Source of the DNA: Chloranthus sessilifolius
Taxonomy: Eukaryota; Streptophyta; Magnoliopsida; Chloranthales; Chloranthaceae
NCBI GenBank assembly: GCA_021018995.1
Contig: CM037590.1
Coordinates: 69,721,597 to 69,785,596, forward strand
Reading direction: 5' to 3'
DNA: 64,000 nucleotides
The notes beneath the pieces are model-generated. The model was not told the DNA's origin, searched no databases, and worked only from the letters and a program-made list of their open reading frames with translations. Positions 10,219-21,700 of the stretch are shown in pieces. Each line of letters starts with the position of its first letter. Positions within the stretch are counted from its first letter, which is position 1. The position numbers and the translations under genes are program-made.

Positions 10219-11107
10219 TAAACAAAAACAGAGGAGAAACCGAAAGCACAAGAAATTCGACCAAAAACCAAAAAGACTAGAGGAAAAAAAAAATTACCTC
10301 TTTAGAATCCCCAATATGGTCTCCGATGCAAGCAATCCGAGTCCCCTTTTCAATATGAGGGAAACCCTCTTGAAATCAAGCCAAAATTGGAAAAGAAGCC
10401 ACCGAAATCCCAAAACCCGCAAAACCCTCAAACCCTAACCTCTGTTTGCAAAGGCCCGAATGCCAAAACCCGAAAACTGAACCCACTCTTAACCCTATAA
10501 ATTCGACCCTCGAATTCAAATTCGATGGTTGAATTTCAATTCGATTGTCGAATTTCAATTCGACGGTCGAATTTGAAATCAACCCTCGAATTTGGCAAAG
10601 TTTATCAAGCTTGAAATTTTGCCTCAAACTGGTTGGGCACTGTTCATGCAAATTCGACCCTCCCTTTCCATTTTCGACCCTCGAATTCCTCAATACCTGT
10701 TTGCCTTCAAAAATTCAAAATATTTGAAACGCAGCCTATAGCTTTGGGTCCGAATTGACTTCCCTCGAGGCATGTTCATGTCCAACATGAAATTTGACTT
10801 GAATGCAAAAGCAAAAACCAAAATTTTGCTTAGAAAGTTAAGGAAAGCAAGTTAAAATTTTGGCTCAATTTAATCACATGATTAGTAGTGAGAAGAACAC
10901 CCACATGTTTAGTCTAAGTCCCTAAAAAAAAAATTCCTAGTTCCAAGAAATAGGGACTTTTAAGTAGTGATACAGAAAATAGGCAGGCACATACTTAATA
11001 ATACATTGGATCACTAAAATTGGATATATATATATATATATATAAAACATAACAAGGACTTCCCAAAAGGTCCAAATTCTATACATCCCACATGCATTTT
11101 CTCAACA
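10219..11107 (-). other. Leader between pol and the extra ORF of element B
   Basis: This 0.9-kb non-coding stretch precedes the extra ORF. At about 10497-10690 it carries the same ATTCGA/TCGAAT palindromic pieces found in the element B LTRs. At 10425-10440 it carries telo-box-like AAACCCTAA on the plus strand. An AT microsatellite lies at about 11025-11043. It could hold an internal promoter or splice acceptor for the ORF; that is inference. Confidence 0.5.
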
Positions 11108-11110
11108 AGG

Positions 11111-11530
11111 TCAATTCAAAAGGTGCGAAAATTGTTCTCGGAGCTCAGCTTCGCGCTCCCAGGTGGCTTCCTCTAGTGTAAAATTCCTCCATTGAACGAG
11201 AACCAAAGGAATCTTCTTAGTAAGTAGGATCTGCTCCTTGCGATCCAAAATTTGAACCGGGTCCTCGATCACCGTCAAACCATCCTGAAACTCGATGGGT
11301 TGGTAATCAAGCACGTGAGTCGGGTCGCGTATGCATCGATGCAGCATCGACACATGAAAAACATTGTGCATGTTAGATAATTGCAGTGGTAATGCCACTA
11401 GATATGTAACCTCTCTGACTCGGCCTAATATCTCAAAAGGCCCAATGTACCGAGGACTCAGCTTTCCTCTTTTGCTGAATCGCATCACGCCTTTCGTAGG
11501 CGAAATTCGAACAAAAACATTGTCGCCAAC
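11111..11530 (-). pseudogene. Integrase C-terminal and chromodomain exon of element B
   Basis: The exon begins Val-Gly-Asp after an acceptor TTTTCAG and encodes the same tail as element A: VRISPTKGVMRFSKRGKLSP, then RYIGPF, HNVFHVSMLH, and a chromodomain-like end with LVLVQWRNFTLEEATWE. It is open to its stop at 11111. The upstream in-frame residues from 11560 are intron sequence, not conserved protein. In chromoviruses this module binds histone marks and guides integration. Confidence 0.87.
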
Positions 11531-11611
11531 CTGAAAAGAAATTGTTAGCGACAATTTCATCGCGGAATATGTATTAAGTGTTTAATTGCACGTTAACGTA
11601 CTCAAGCATAC
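11531..11611 (-). other. Intron-like interruption between integrase and chromodomain (element B)
   Basis: On the minus strand this 81-base sequence starts GTATGC and ends TTTCTTTTCAG with a pyrimidine-rich 3' end. It separates the codons HVDF-stop (TAG, apparently from CAG) from Val-Gly and is phase 0, the same position as 1709-1784 in element A. Confidence 0.75.
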
Positions 11612-12489
11612 CTAAAAATCCACATGTCGCCGCTTGAGATCGGCGTAGCTCTTCTAACGACTCTGAGCTACACGTAGTCTCTCGCGAATCAACCGAACCG
11701 TCTCGGTCATACTCTCGACTATCTCAGGTTTGATAACTAGCTTCTCACCCACTTCTTCCCAGTTTAACGGTGATCTGTACCGCCGTCCATATAAAGCCTC
11801 AAACGGTGCCATACCGATGCTAGCTTGGAAGCTATTGTTGTAAGCGAACTCGGTCAGAGGAAAATGTTGATCCCATGACCCATGAAAATCCAACATGCAA
11901 GCTCTCAGCATGTCCTCAATGATCTAATTCCCTCACTCAGTCTGGCCATCCATCTGTTGGTGAAATGCTGTACTGAAGTCGAGACGAGAACCATTCCTTC
12001 TTGAAACCGCTGCTAAAAGTGTGAAGTAAACAACGGATCCCTGTCTGATACAATACTGGCCGGTATACCGTGCAGTCGAACGATCTCCTTGAGGTATAAC
12101 TCTATAAGTCTACTGGTTGTATACGTAGTATTGTACGGTAGGAAATGAGCAGACTTGGTTAACCGATCAACAATGACCCAGATGGCATTGTTCTTCCTCA
12201 GTGTTTTCGGAAAACCTAGGATGAAGTCCATCGAAATGGCTTCCCATTCCCACTCGGGTACAGGTAAAGGTTGCAATAAGCCCGCTGGATTCTGATGATC
12301 AACCTTAACTTGCTGACAAACCAAGCAGCGCGATACGTACTCAGCGACGTCACGTTTCAAGCCTCGCCACCAGAAACTCTTCATCAAGTCCTGATACATC
12401 TTGGTGCTACCAGGATGTATGGCAAACATGGATTTCTGAGCCTCTTCCAAAATAGTGTCCCGAAGCTCAGTACTCGTCGGTACGCATAC
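11612..12489 (-). pseudogene. Integrase of element B
   Basis: The zinc region is seen as HPGSTKMYQDLMKSFWW and CLVCQQ. The catalytic core keeps its three acidic residues: Asp in AISMDFILGFP, Asp in IVSDRDPLF and Glu in DGQTE. The conserved AYNNSFQASIGMAPFEALYG follows, then the helix running to the intron at 11611. Stops replace Trp after FTSHF (12013), Arg and Gln just after DGQTE, and Arg in the connection at 12487-12489. One short frameshift lies near 11990. All these stops can be explained by single C-to-T or G-to-A changes. Confidence 0.88.
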
Positions 12490-13146
12490 TCAGTCTCGAA
12501 ACAACAAGGTCCCATCTGCTCGAATGGAGAAATCTTTCTTGCTTCCACTCTCCACATCTCGTCTGATTGCCATCAGCTCATCGTCGGTCATCTGAAGCTT
12601 CCTGATATTCTCGAAGAGTGTAGGACGCAGGACAAGTGTAGCCATCAACGCTCTCGAGCCTTTCACATCAAACCGTGAGCTGCCCAAAGCCATATCTTCC
12701 AATAGCTTCCATCTCTGTATCTGACTGACAAGATGTGACAACTGTGCTGAAGACCTCCTACTGAGAGTATCAGCAACGGCATTCGCCTTTCCCAGATGGT
12801 ACTGAATTGAGCAATCATAATCCTTCAAAAACTCCATCCATCGTCGCTGCCTCATATTCAAGTCCTTCTGAGTGAATAGGTACTTGAGACTCTTGCGATC
12901 GGTGAAGATATCAAATATCTCACTGTAGAGGTAATGTCTCCAGATCTTCAAGGCGAATATAACTGCTGCTAACTCGAGATCATGCGTCGGATAATTTCTT
13001 TCATGGTCCTTCAGCTGCCTAGAACCATATGCAATGACCCGCTCATGTTGATTAAGCACACAGCCTAATCCGCCATAAGAAGCATCACTATACACTATAA
13101 AGCCTCCACTGCCTGAAGGTATAGCAAGTATCGGTGTCGTAGTCAA
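12490..13146 (-). pseudogene. RNase H and connection domain of element B pol
   Basis: This 218-codon open stretch contains [17 protein letters not shown] with the first catalytic Asp, [18 protein letters not shown] with the Glu helix, [11 protein letters not shown] with the next Asp, and [12 protein letters not shown] with the last. Compared with the family HKSL, the His beside the third position is Arg. It is the best preserved part of element B, and it joins RT on the right without a gap. Confidence 0.9.
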
Positions 13147-14236
13147 TTGACGCTCCAGCTCCTAAAAACTCTGCTCACACTGCTCTGTCCAGTCGAACTT
13201 TGCATTCTTTCTTGTAAGCTATGTAAGCAGACTAGATATCTTCGAGAAACCCTCGACAAATCTTTGATAGTACCCTGTCAGACCAAAGAAACTTCGGACC
13301 TCTGTAACTGTGGTAGGCTGTTCCCAGTTCACCACATAATTGATCTTTGTAGGATCCACTGATACACCAGTCTCAGAGATAACGTGGCCCAAGAAACTGA
13401 CCTAATCAAGCCAAAACTCACACTTACTGAGTTTGGCATACAACTGATGGTACCTGAGTGTTTGAAGAGCCACTCGTAGTGCTGCATATGCTCCTCTCTA
13501 GTTTTTGAATAGATAAGGATGTCATCTACGAAAACTACCACATACTTGTCTAGATGTGGCTTGAACACGCGGTTCATCAGGTCCATAAAAGATGCAAGCG
13601 CATTTGTCAACCCAAATGGCATCACCAAGAACTCATAGTGGCCATATCGCGTATGAAATGTAGTCTTGGATAAATCTTCCGCCTTGATCTTGAGCTGGTG
13701 ATAGCCTGACCTTAGATCAATCTTCGAGAAGAACTTTACACCTTGCAATTGATCAAACAAGTCATCTATCCAGGGAAGAGGATAACGATTCTTGATCGTC
13801 ATCTTGTTGAGCTGGCGATAATTGATGCACAGACGCATCGATCCATCCTTCTTTTTCACAAAGAGAATCGGTGCGCCCCAAGGAGAAACACTCTGTCAAA
13901 TGAAGCCTTTATCTAACAGCTCCTGTAGCTGTTCCTTGAGCTCTTTCAATTCCGCAGGCGCCATCTGATATGGAGCTTTAGACAACGGTTCTGTACCCGG
14001 TGCTAGCTCGATCGCGAACTCAATCTCTCGATCAGGTGGTAATCCAGGTAAGTCTTCTGGAAAGACATCTGGATACAACAGACCACCGTGATAAGAGCCA
14101 AGTTGTTCTTCTTTTCTGTAGGATCTTGCAGATAAGCAAGATAACCGCTACAGCCATTCCTCATCATGCACTCGGCCTTAATAGCTGAAACAAGCAGCGC
14201 AACCTTCGATTTAACTCCACAGAATTGGAAGGATTT
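13147..14236 (-). pseudogene. Reverse transcriptase of element B
   Basis: The region starts with the linker [20 protein letters not shown] typical of gypsy pol. RT follows with [44 protein letters not shown] and the active-site motif [12 protein letters not shown] (FVDD). Downstream a frameshift near 13470 breaks the thumb region, and stops replace Gln or Arg at several sites up to the [12 protein letters not shown] segment. Catalytic Asp residues are present. The thumb and connection can still be followed to RNase H. Confidence 0.9.
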
Positions 14237-14612
14237 TTACTTTGGTGGTCGGAAGGTCACAATCTTCCGTAGACAATCCATGCTCGCGTGATAAGCTGCC
14301 AACCAATTCATCCCGAGAATTACGTCGAATCCTTCCATATTCAACGTAATCATGTCGGTGACTGTCTCGTGCTCATCAATCATCACAATGACTGACTGAC
14401 ATGTTGTATCTGTGCTCACCAAACTTCCCGTGGGAAACTTCACGTCTAAAATGAAAGCAAGGGGTTTGGGAGTAATACCCAAAGGGGTTTGGGAGTAATA
14501 CCCAACTTCTCGGAGAAAAGCGGAGTAATAAACGAGTGTGTAGACCCGGTGTCTATCAAAACTCAAGCTTCAATTTTACTCAAGTCGCCTCCACGACTCA
14601 TCATAAGGGTAC
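14237..14612 (-). pseudogene. Aspartic protease of element B, broken by a 23-bp tandem duplication
   Basis: The second exon begins GTACCC after the gag-pro intron. The active-site motif LIDTGSTHSFITP is intact in one frame. Just downstream, 14460-14482 is repeated exactly at 14483-14505; the 23-bp duplication shifts the frame, so that the following part (LAFILDVKFPTGS, then ITLNMEGFDVILGMNWLA) is in another frame. A stop upstream of the motif (TGA near 14570) also interrupts it. Retroviral-type proteases process Gag and Pol. Confidence 0.87.
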
Positions 14613-14735
14613 CTTTTATTAAGAATGCATGTTAATTATATGCAATGATTCCAGTTTTTCAAATTTTATTTTAATGAATTTAAACATCAAATAATATAAC
14701 CAATGCAAGAATTGACATCTCAACTTTAATGATAC
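14613..14735 (-). other. Intron-like interruption between gag and protease (element B)
   Basis: On the minus strand the sequence runs from GTATCATT to CTTAATAAAAG (123 bases, AT-rich). It splits a Gly codon after DVIQ. Joining the ends gives DVIQG-TLMMSRGG in frame with protease. Read-through instead gives about 20 extra residues and a stop. Element C has an interruption at the same codon and phase. Confidence 0.75.
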
Positions 14736-16035
14736 CTTGGATCACATCATTCGTCATTTGGACATCTTGTGCAGTCACCGCATAGGCTCGACCTTGAACT
14801 GTAGGTCGCGTCGATTTCTGTGTAGAGACTAATGTAGTCCTTCCCTTGTCCGTCGCAGGACAATCCTTGATCATATGACCAATCTTTCCACACCTAAAGC
14901 ATCCCCCAGTGTTCCGTCGGCAATCCTCCGTCATATGTGATTTCCCACATTGTGTACATGCTGGAGTAGGAACAGGAGTAACAGCTGGTCCCCGTGATGA
15001 CCCCTGAGCCACAAAAGCTCCACTCGCAGTAGTGCTTCCAGCTCTGAAAGGTCTCACTGGTGAAGAACTCTGCGGTCGCTGATAGGACGATGATACTAGT
15101 CCTGAAGCAACAGCCGGCCTGGAATACGATGGCTGAATAGGATAGTGAGGAGGTTTAGAGAACCTCGGCTTTTTATTCGCCTACTCAGACGCACTCGACT
15201 GTCCCTGGCCAAACCAATTTCTATTTCTCTACTCTCACCTCAGATACTATTTCTGGATGTCTTCCTCTCCGATGAGAGCCTTTGCCATGACACCCGCATA
15301 AGTCTCCATCTCCCACATTGACACCCTCTCCTGAATATTCGGCCTCAAACCCCTCTAAAATTTTTGAGCCCTCATCAACTCAGTGGCCACGTGTAAGGGT
15401 ACGAATCGGGCAAGTCTATCAAACTCTGCGTCATACTCGCGCACCGACATCTCATTATGTTCCAGCTTTATAAACTGGACCTCCCACTGATTACGCACGA
15501 TCTTTGGGAAATACTGATCGTTGAATGTATCCACGAACTCTGCCCAAATCCATGGAGTATTGGGGTAATCCTACTCCCGCACCCTAGATACAGATTTCCA
15601 CCAAGGACTGGCTGCACTTAGTAGCTTAAAGGTCGCCCAACGTACCTTCTCAACATTAGTACACCGTAGCACCTCAAAAATTTTCTCCATTTCATCAAGC
15701 CATTCCTTGGCTTCCATTGGATCCATCTGACCCACGAAGGTAGGAGGTCTCATCCTCCTGAACTCGGCGAATCCTCCTGGCTGATGTCTGGCTGCTAGTA
15801 GCTCTGTCTGCCGATCTATCACCGCAGTCTGTTGAGCCATGTTGTTGGCCAAGGTTGCCAACACTTGGTCAATATTTCCTCCCTTAGGCCTAGCAGCTCC
15901 CAAGGGATCTGCATTAGGGACAGATGCGAATCTCTTTCAGCCATGTGAGGTGCCTACACCCACATCAATTTCCTCAATACGAGCCATACGAGGTCCTTCT
16001 CTACCTTGGCCTCTACCTCTGAATTGCGGAGGCAT
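14736..16035 (-). pseudogene. gag of element B
   Basis: I place the start at ATG 16035-16033 (MPPQFRGRGQGRE), which is in frame with the long part and has the basic N-terminus usual for this clade; one TGA intervenes before 15903. The capsid-type retrotransposon gag domain is recognisable from GGFAEFRRMRPPTFVGQMDP through PWWKSV, then after further stops WEVQFIKLEHNEMSVREYD. A Ser/Pro-rich linker leads to a zinc knuckle CFRCGKIGHMIKDC (C-X2-C-X4-H-X4-C), preceded by a second Cys-rich segment CTQCGKSHMTEDC. Several stops look like CAG-to-TAG. Gag ends at DVIQ, next to the intron. Confidence 0.88.
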
Positions 16036-16131
16036 GCTAATCTGTCATTGTTGAAAAACAATAACAATAGATCAGTATTGATTGTCAAGACAATCTAACC
16101 CTTAGTCCTAAGACTCTGAACCTAGAGCCTT

Positions 16132-16143
16132 GCTCTGATACCA
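16132..16143 (-). other. Primer binding site of element B
   Basis: TGGTATCAGAGC on the minus strand, two bases after the end of the 5' LTR, matches the 3' end complement of plant initiator methionine tRNA. Confidence 0.9.
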
Positions 16144-16145
16144 AC

Positions 16146-18261
16146 TGTGACGACCCAACTTTTCCAATCCTTAAGGTATAGGAAAGGACAGTTCATGAAC
16201 TTATTGATTTCTCAATAAGCCGTAATACAAACAGAAGCCAGCAACATAAACATAGGTCTAAACAGAGGCAAAGTAAAACTAAACAAGAACAAAAGCTTAA
16301 TCAAAATAATATATCACCCTGGGGAACCAGGAAGAACCATCGGTGATAGCCAATCCAACTCCTAAAATAGTGATTCCTAATGATAGTTCCTCAAGTGATA
16401 TCCAAAAAGACAAAACAATTGGCCTAGGGCTCAATATTAAAAGAATAAATTCTAAACAAAAGTACTAAAAGATAATCTAAAAATCAGGGGAAGAACTCCT
16501 CAGCAGGCGTTTCCAATTCCTCCTCAGGAATGTAGTCGGAGTCCTCCAGATAAGATCATATGAACCTAGGTTAGTCTCAACACCTGTGACGTATAATCGA
16601 GGTGAGTTAACATCGAAGCCCAATAGAGGAAACATGTCCATTTGCATTTTATCATAAGTAAAGGTTTTCAAAGATAGAAATCAGATCAATTATGATTTTC
16701 AAAAGATGCATTGCAAGCTGAATCTCCAATTCTAAATAGAAAGCTAAAAGCTGAAACAATGTATCTGATGTTTTCAAATTTTCTAACTTAGACATGCTTC
16801 TTGTGTTAAATTTGCAACTTAAAATAATCTCTCAAATTACATACTAGCATGAGAGCGGAAAAGTCACCGATGGGAAACCCTACTGACCATCGACGTTAAT
16901 GAACCCTTTTTCTGAAGTGTAACAAGCTCTAACGTAATGAGGGAAACTTGCGCCAAATAGAATTACCGTCAACACGGTTGGTAGGATCTAGGGTTTCGTT
17001 CTTATGTGCCTCAAATCGAATGCAAATACTAAATATATCAAAGCTTGTATTCATAATACATTTACGGATTTTCGGAGTTCTGATTCGAAGTTCAAGGTTC
17101 AGAAGTTCAAATTTCAAAGTTCTTATTTGTCTCATAATTCAAAGTTCTTATGCATGTTGTATCATTCATAATTTCAGAATTTATGCTTAATACAAAATAA
17201 CCTATAATTATAATAGAATGCAAATCAGGTTTTAGGTTCCCCTACCTCAACATAAAGCGATCCAAAAACATGCAAGGTAGTCCTCACAATGGACTTCCAT
17301 TTCAAATCCTACAAGGATTAACACTACAAGTGTTAATAGTGGTCCAAAAGTCAAACCCAAAAGTTCGCCGATAAAAAATTTCGACAAAAATTTAAAGGTC
17401 AGAAACAGGGCAAAATTCGAACCTCGAATTCATATTCGATGGTCGAATTCAAATTCGACCCTCGAATTTCCAAAACATGCATCAGGCTAAAAAACCCAAA
17501 TTCGACCCTCGAATTTCTCCAGGTTTGTGTTTGTTAAAAATTGGATCTTCGGATCCGTTTGCTCAATCATCCACAGTTTGTTTAACTTCACACTTTTCAC
17601 CATAATTCTACTCTAAGCAAGGCACAATTTATTTAACTCAAAGGGTTAAAAAACCTACCTCTTAAAGTTAGTTCCTCGGTTCCCGTTGTACCAAATTCAA
17701 GCACTGGAACGAACCTTAAGTTTTAGTAGGCTTGGACCTCCGATCAGTCCATACCAACCTTGCTTCAAGAGCAACAGGTCCTACCCACACAGAACTCTCC
17801 TCTCCCCTATCCTTCTCTCTTAGTAGCTTAAACCGATCAGAAATAACATACAAGGTTAATGAATGGTTGGGATGGGGAGAGGGATTCACAATCACACAAG
17901 ATCTAAGATTAAGACAAGAGGCAAGCGTTGTAAATCTAAATTCAAATGAGAGAGAGAAGTGAAACTTCTCCTCAAAGTCTCTCTCTCTTTATAATACTAA
18001 ACATGCAACCACATATCTAGATTTTTTAAAGTTACAAACCTATCTACTTAAATTCCATTAATTTTCGATGTTAAACATAAAAACCTAACCTAATGTATAT
18101 GTTACCAAAACTATGACTTTCACATGTCTAAAGTCAAAATCCTTTTGTCACCAATTTCATCATACACTAGGCTATCCAAAAATCCAGAAATATCCCATAA
18201 CTTTTTTGGGCACGCTTATCGAGGTAAATGAAAATAGGTCTAAAATATCAGGGATATTACA
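16146..18261 (-). repeat. 5' LTR of element B
   Basis: This 2116-base repeat matches 6031-8210 closely, including TG...CA ends. It is shorter because of deletions in the ATTCGA cluster (about 17415-17520) and the GA run (about 17950). The two LTRs carry scattered substitutions, so the insertion is not very recent. Confidence 0.93.
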
Positions 18262-18775
18262 CTCCCTCTCCAAAACTAACAGTTGCAGGTGAGAACACTG
18301 ATTATTCCATCACTGAGGATGAGGATGCTGCTGTACCTGATGCGGCTCATGAGGGTGAGGACGTCGGCTACCATCCGGACGAGGGAGTAGATCTGGCGGA
18401 CTATTTTAAGCATTGAGAGATTCTTTAGTTATAGTTTTTATCACTTCAGGAGAGACTTGTTATTAATTACTTTTATTTATCAATACGACTTATGAGTTTA
18501 CGTTTGGGACCTTTTTTTTATCCTACATAAAACCTCAGTTTATTTTCTATCATAGATGCATGGTTAGAATTTATCACGTTACTATTGTCATCTATGTTTT
18601 TCGCTGTTGATTTATGATCCTTTTATCTTTAAATGTTATTATTAAATGCCTCGATCCATCTGCTAAATCGAATTAAGAATTAGGTGTATGTACGCTTATC
18701 ACCTTAACAAGTGTGCGGTGTCATAACACGAAATTCTAAGCCCTCAAGATCGAGTAAGGATTCTGGGTCGTGACA
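18262..18775 (+). repeat. 3' LTR of element A, second part
   Basis: The sequence from CTCCAAAACTAACAGTTGCA to GGGTCGTGACA continues the LTR interrupted at 6030 and matches 50855-51363 of the solo LTR. The first five bases are the copy of the target site made by element B. Total LTR length without the insert is about 4.3 kb. Confidence 0.88.
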
Positions 18776-21700
18776 GAGTATTCGAACCCTGTCAAGTAAG
18801 AGTGGCTCAGATATTGCGCGCATAAAAATCAGTGTCCCCTTAAGTCGAGACACTGTCGTATCATATTGTTCTTAAGATCCGTCTTGGCAGTAGACGTTGA
18901 ATCTTGCGATGGCACGCAAGACATGACACCTGTAGAAACTTATTTTGTGTTTAGCTGGCCTTCACAGCATGTCTTATCACATCATAACATTATTCAATTC
19001 TGGGCTTATGTCTCCACCTCGATTTCATATTTGTGTGAGCTTAAGTCCCTACTTTCTTAATATCTCGTAGCTTAACATATTCATATTCCATCTTTTTTTA
19101 AACTTAATTATAATGGGTCACGATGCGATAGGCTTTACAAACCATGCTTTCCAAGGGACGAGCTCCGTAGTAACCTGGATGTACTTTGTGTGGCATCTCA
19201 TACTATTATAGAGGGGTTACATCTGTACATGGACGCTTATATTCCAAGTTCCATGGACGAAGGCTTAAAAGTCGTGTCGTATTTTATTCTTTTTTCTTAA
19301 CATACATATGCTCTAGCATACTTATAACTGATAAATGTTAGACAAAACAAATGAAACATATAATAAGAAAGCATCTAACCATAAAGAAAACTAATATTAC
19401 TCATAATTCAAAAATGTCTCACTCATCATTAAGAGAGAGAAGAAGGCGACCTAAAAAAAACAGAAGGTACGTGTGTACGTGAGTACCAGAAAGCATATCA
19501 AAAGATGATATTAGACTAGTCTCATCAGATAGATCTTATCAATCTGATAAAAACGGACTAGTCGGATCCTTATTGCGGAATTTCGACCGTCGGATCCTTA
19601 TTGCACGATTTTCGGGTTACGTATACTTTCATAGCGTAGGTAGAAGATGTACCTAAAATAATTGTCCTAAGCTTAGAAGGTGAGTTGGGCCTATTCCAAA
19701 GGTTGAACTTCAACTTCTCCGGGGTCTCTGGCTTAAATGAGGTGTTTGGGTTTCTTGGGTACATAGCCCGACCAAGATCTAAAGGTCAAATGGATCAACT
19801 TGGTGAATCCGTAGACCCAATTTATGATTTGCAGACTTTGTAGGATCCATATAGTTAAGGACACAGACCTAATTTAAGGTTTAAAGTCCTTTTTGTCTTA
19901 ATCACAGAATTTGGTTGAGTGTACGGGCCACATAAGGCCTAAAGGGTGGTGCACGTATTTTGAAAGATGTAAATCAAATTGATCCAAATTCTCTGGTGGA
20001 CTTAGGATATTGAATAAGATCACTTTTTCACCTACTGAAAATTTCTCAGTTTTGGAAAAATACACGCGAAATGACAGCCAAGAGTTTTTCTTATAACCAC
20101 AGACGTTCGTGCATCGAGTTACGTTTCTTGAGTTTGTTAAATACAAACTGAGAAATCGGTTATGGTAGTTAGGTAGGGACTCATAAATTGTAAAGGGTCT
20201 TTTCATGGACTTTCTTCTGATTCCATCATTTTCAAGGCCGAAGTCGAGGTCAAAGTGACCCTTCGACACTAGTTTAGTGTTTATGATTTTCGTGACATAA
20301 CACAGCACGTAAAACAAGACGAATCAATAATGTGTCATTAAATTTTCTGTCCGACAAACAGTCGATCAAAAGTTAGGGGGTGTCATACTTGGGGGGGGGC
20401 TTGACCCAATTCGGCCTTAAACCCAAGATCTAAGATAGTCAAAGTCGTACCTCTGACCTATGTGTCACCAAGAATAGAGAGTTTCAGTGGTTTAAGTGTA
20501 CCACTTAGGATGGCACACAAACTAAGGTAAAATATTCTAACTCGCAATCTGACCCTTTGTTTCATAGATGGTCATGTTTTCGTTCATTTGGTCCATGGGT
20601 TTCAATCTAGAGGATCACGATTTGTTTAATATTTTGGGTCAAACTAGGTCATTTAGTCGGAACATAAAAATCACATAATGCAGTAACCTCATAAGAAACC
20701 AAGTATTGCAGGAAAATAATTGTTGATTTTAGGAGTCCTTGGATACGTGTAATTAAGGTGCCAACAATTGTTTCCACCATTAGATGGATACTATATCAAA
20801 GAGTATGGAGGGTCTCCCTACTGATATTTTACCAACTAGGTCCATGGGTCTGAGATCGGGAAGGTCAAATCATGACCTTTACCCTGTTCCAAAACGTGTG
20901 TTGGTGCATGTGTGCAGTATTGTGCACTGTTGCGGCTTGGGGTCTTTGACCCCAGTTTCGAGGCCCATAACGGTTTATTCGTCGAATCACTTTCAAACGA
21001 AAAATGAAGGATACTGGGTACCCTACATCGGGGTCAAAAGGTTTGACCATCGGGTCAGCCCTTTGACTTTTATGGCCTCTTGAAGTGTGCCCAAAACCCA
21101 TAAAAACCTGATTTTTAAGGTTTTTGCCAATTAAATTGGTCGATTAACATTTATAGAGGCCACAAAATAGATCGGAGTGGAATCGGAAGGAAACCCACCT
21201 ATTGAAGCGTGATCGCGAAGATTCGATTGATTTGGATGGTCTCGAGTCGGCGTAGATCGGGTTCAATGAATTGGTTTGAGTTGAAGTGGACGGCTCGGCC
21301 GTTGACGACTCCATCAAGATGGGTATTGATTCGTTTCCCTTGCCCCTTTTTGTGTTTTTTTTTTTACCTCCCCAAGAGACGCCTGTGAAAGATGCAAATA
21401 TTTATCAAGGCCCGGATCACACTTGAGGGGCTCCCCAGATTTGACTTCAACATCCCAATTCTCCATGGCTGCTAGAACTTGAAGAAGAAATGAAATCGCC
21501 TAATAGAAGAACCACAAGAACGACTAAGGAGAAAAATGAATAATTTTTTATTTTTTTTTTCACTAGATCTGTTGCTTCTTTACCAGCTTCTCCACCTCCA
21601 TGAACCCGCATCGCCCTCTTATTATTTTCTAGAGTGAGTAACCCGTGAAAGGGTAGAGATGATGGTTGCTGCCCAAGTTGCCATGGATTAATGAAGAGAG

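Larger units (their letters stand above)
6031..18261 (-). mobile_element. Element B: nearly complete nested chromovirus with extra ORF
   Basis: This is a 12.2-kb LTR retrotransposon on the minus strand, inserted in the LTR of element A. It has two LTRs (16146-18261 is the 5' one, 6031-8210 the 3' one), a PBS, gag, protease, RT, RNase H, integrase, chromodomain, an additional ORF and a polypurine tract, in that order on the minus strand. The flanking 5 bases are CCCCC (6026-6030) and CTCCC (18262-18266), a target duplication with one change. The uninterrupted target is visible in the solo LTR near 50850. Premature stops and a protease frameshift mean it is not active now. Confidence 0.93.

Noticed and set aside
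10193-10438. Plus-strand ORF opposite the extra ORF leader
   Set aside because: Antisense shadow of a non-coding leader with no conserved features.
19570-21101. ORFs of 64-139 codons on both strands
   Set aside because: They lie in the inverted LTR, overlap on opposite strands and show no conserved motif.
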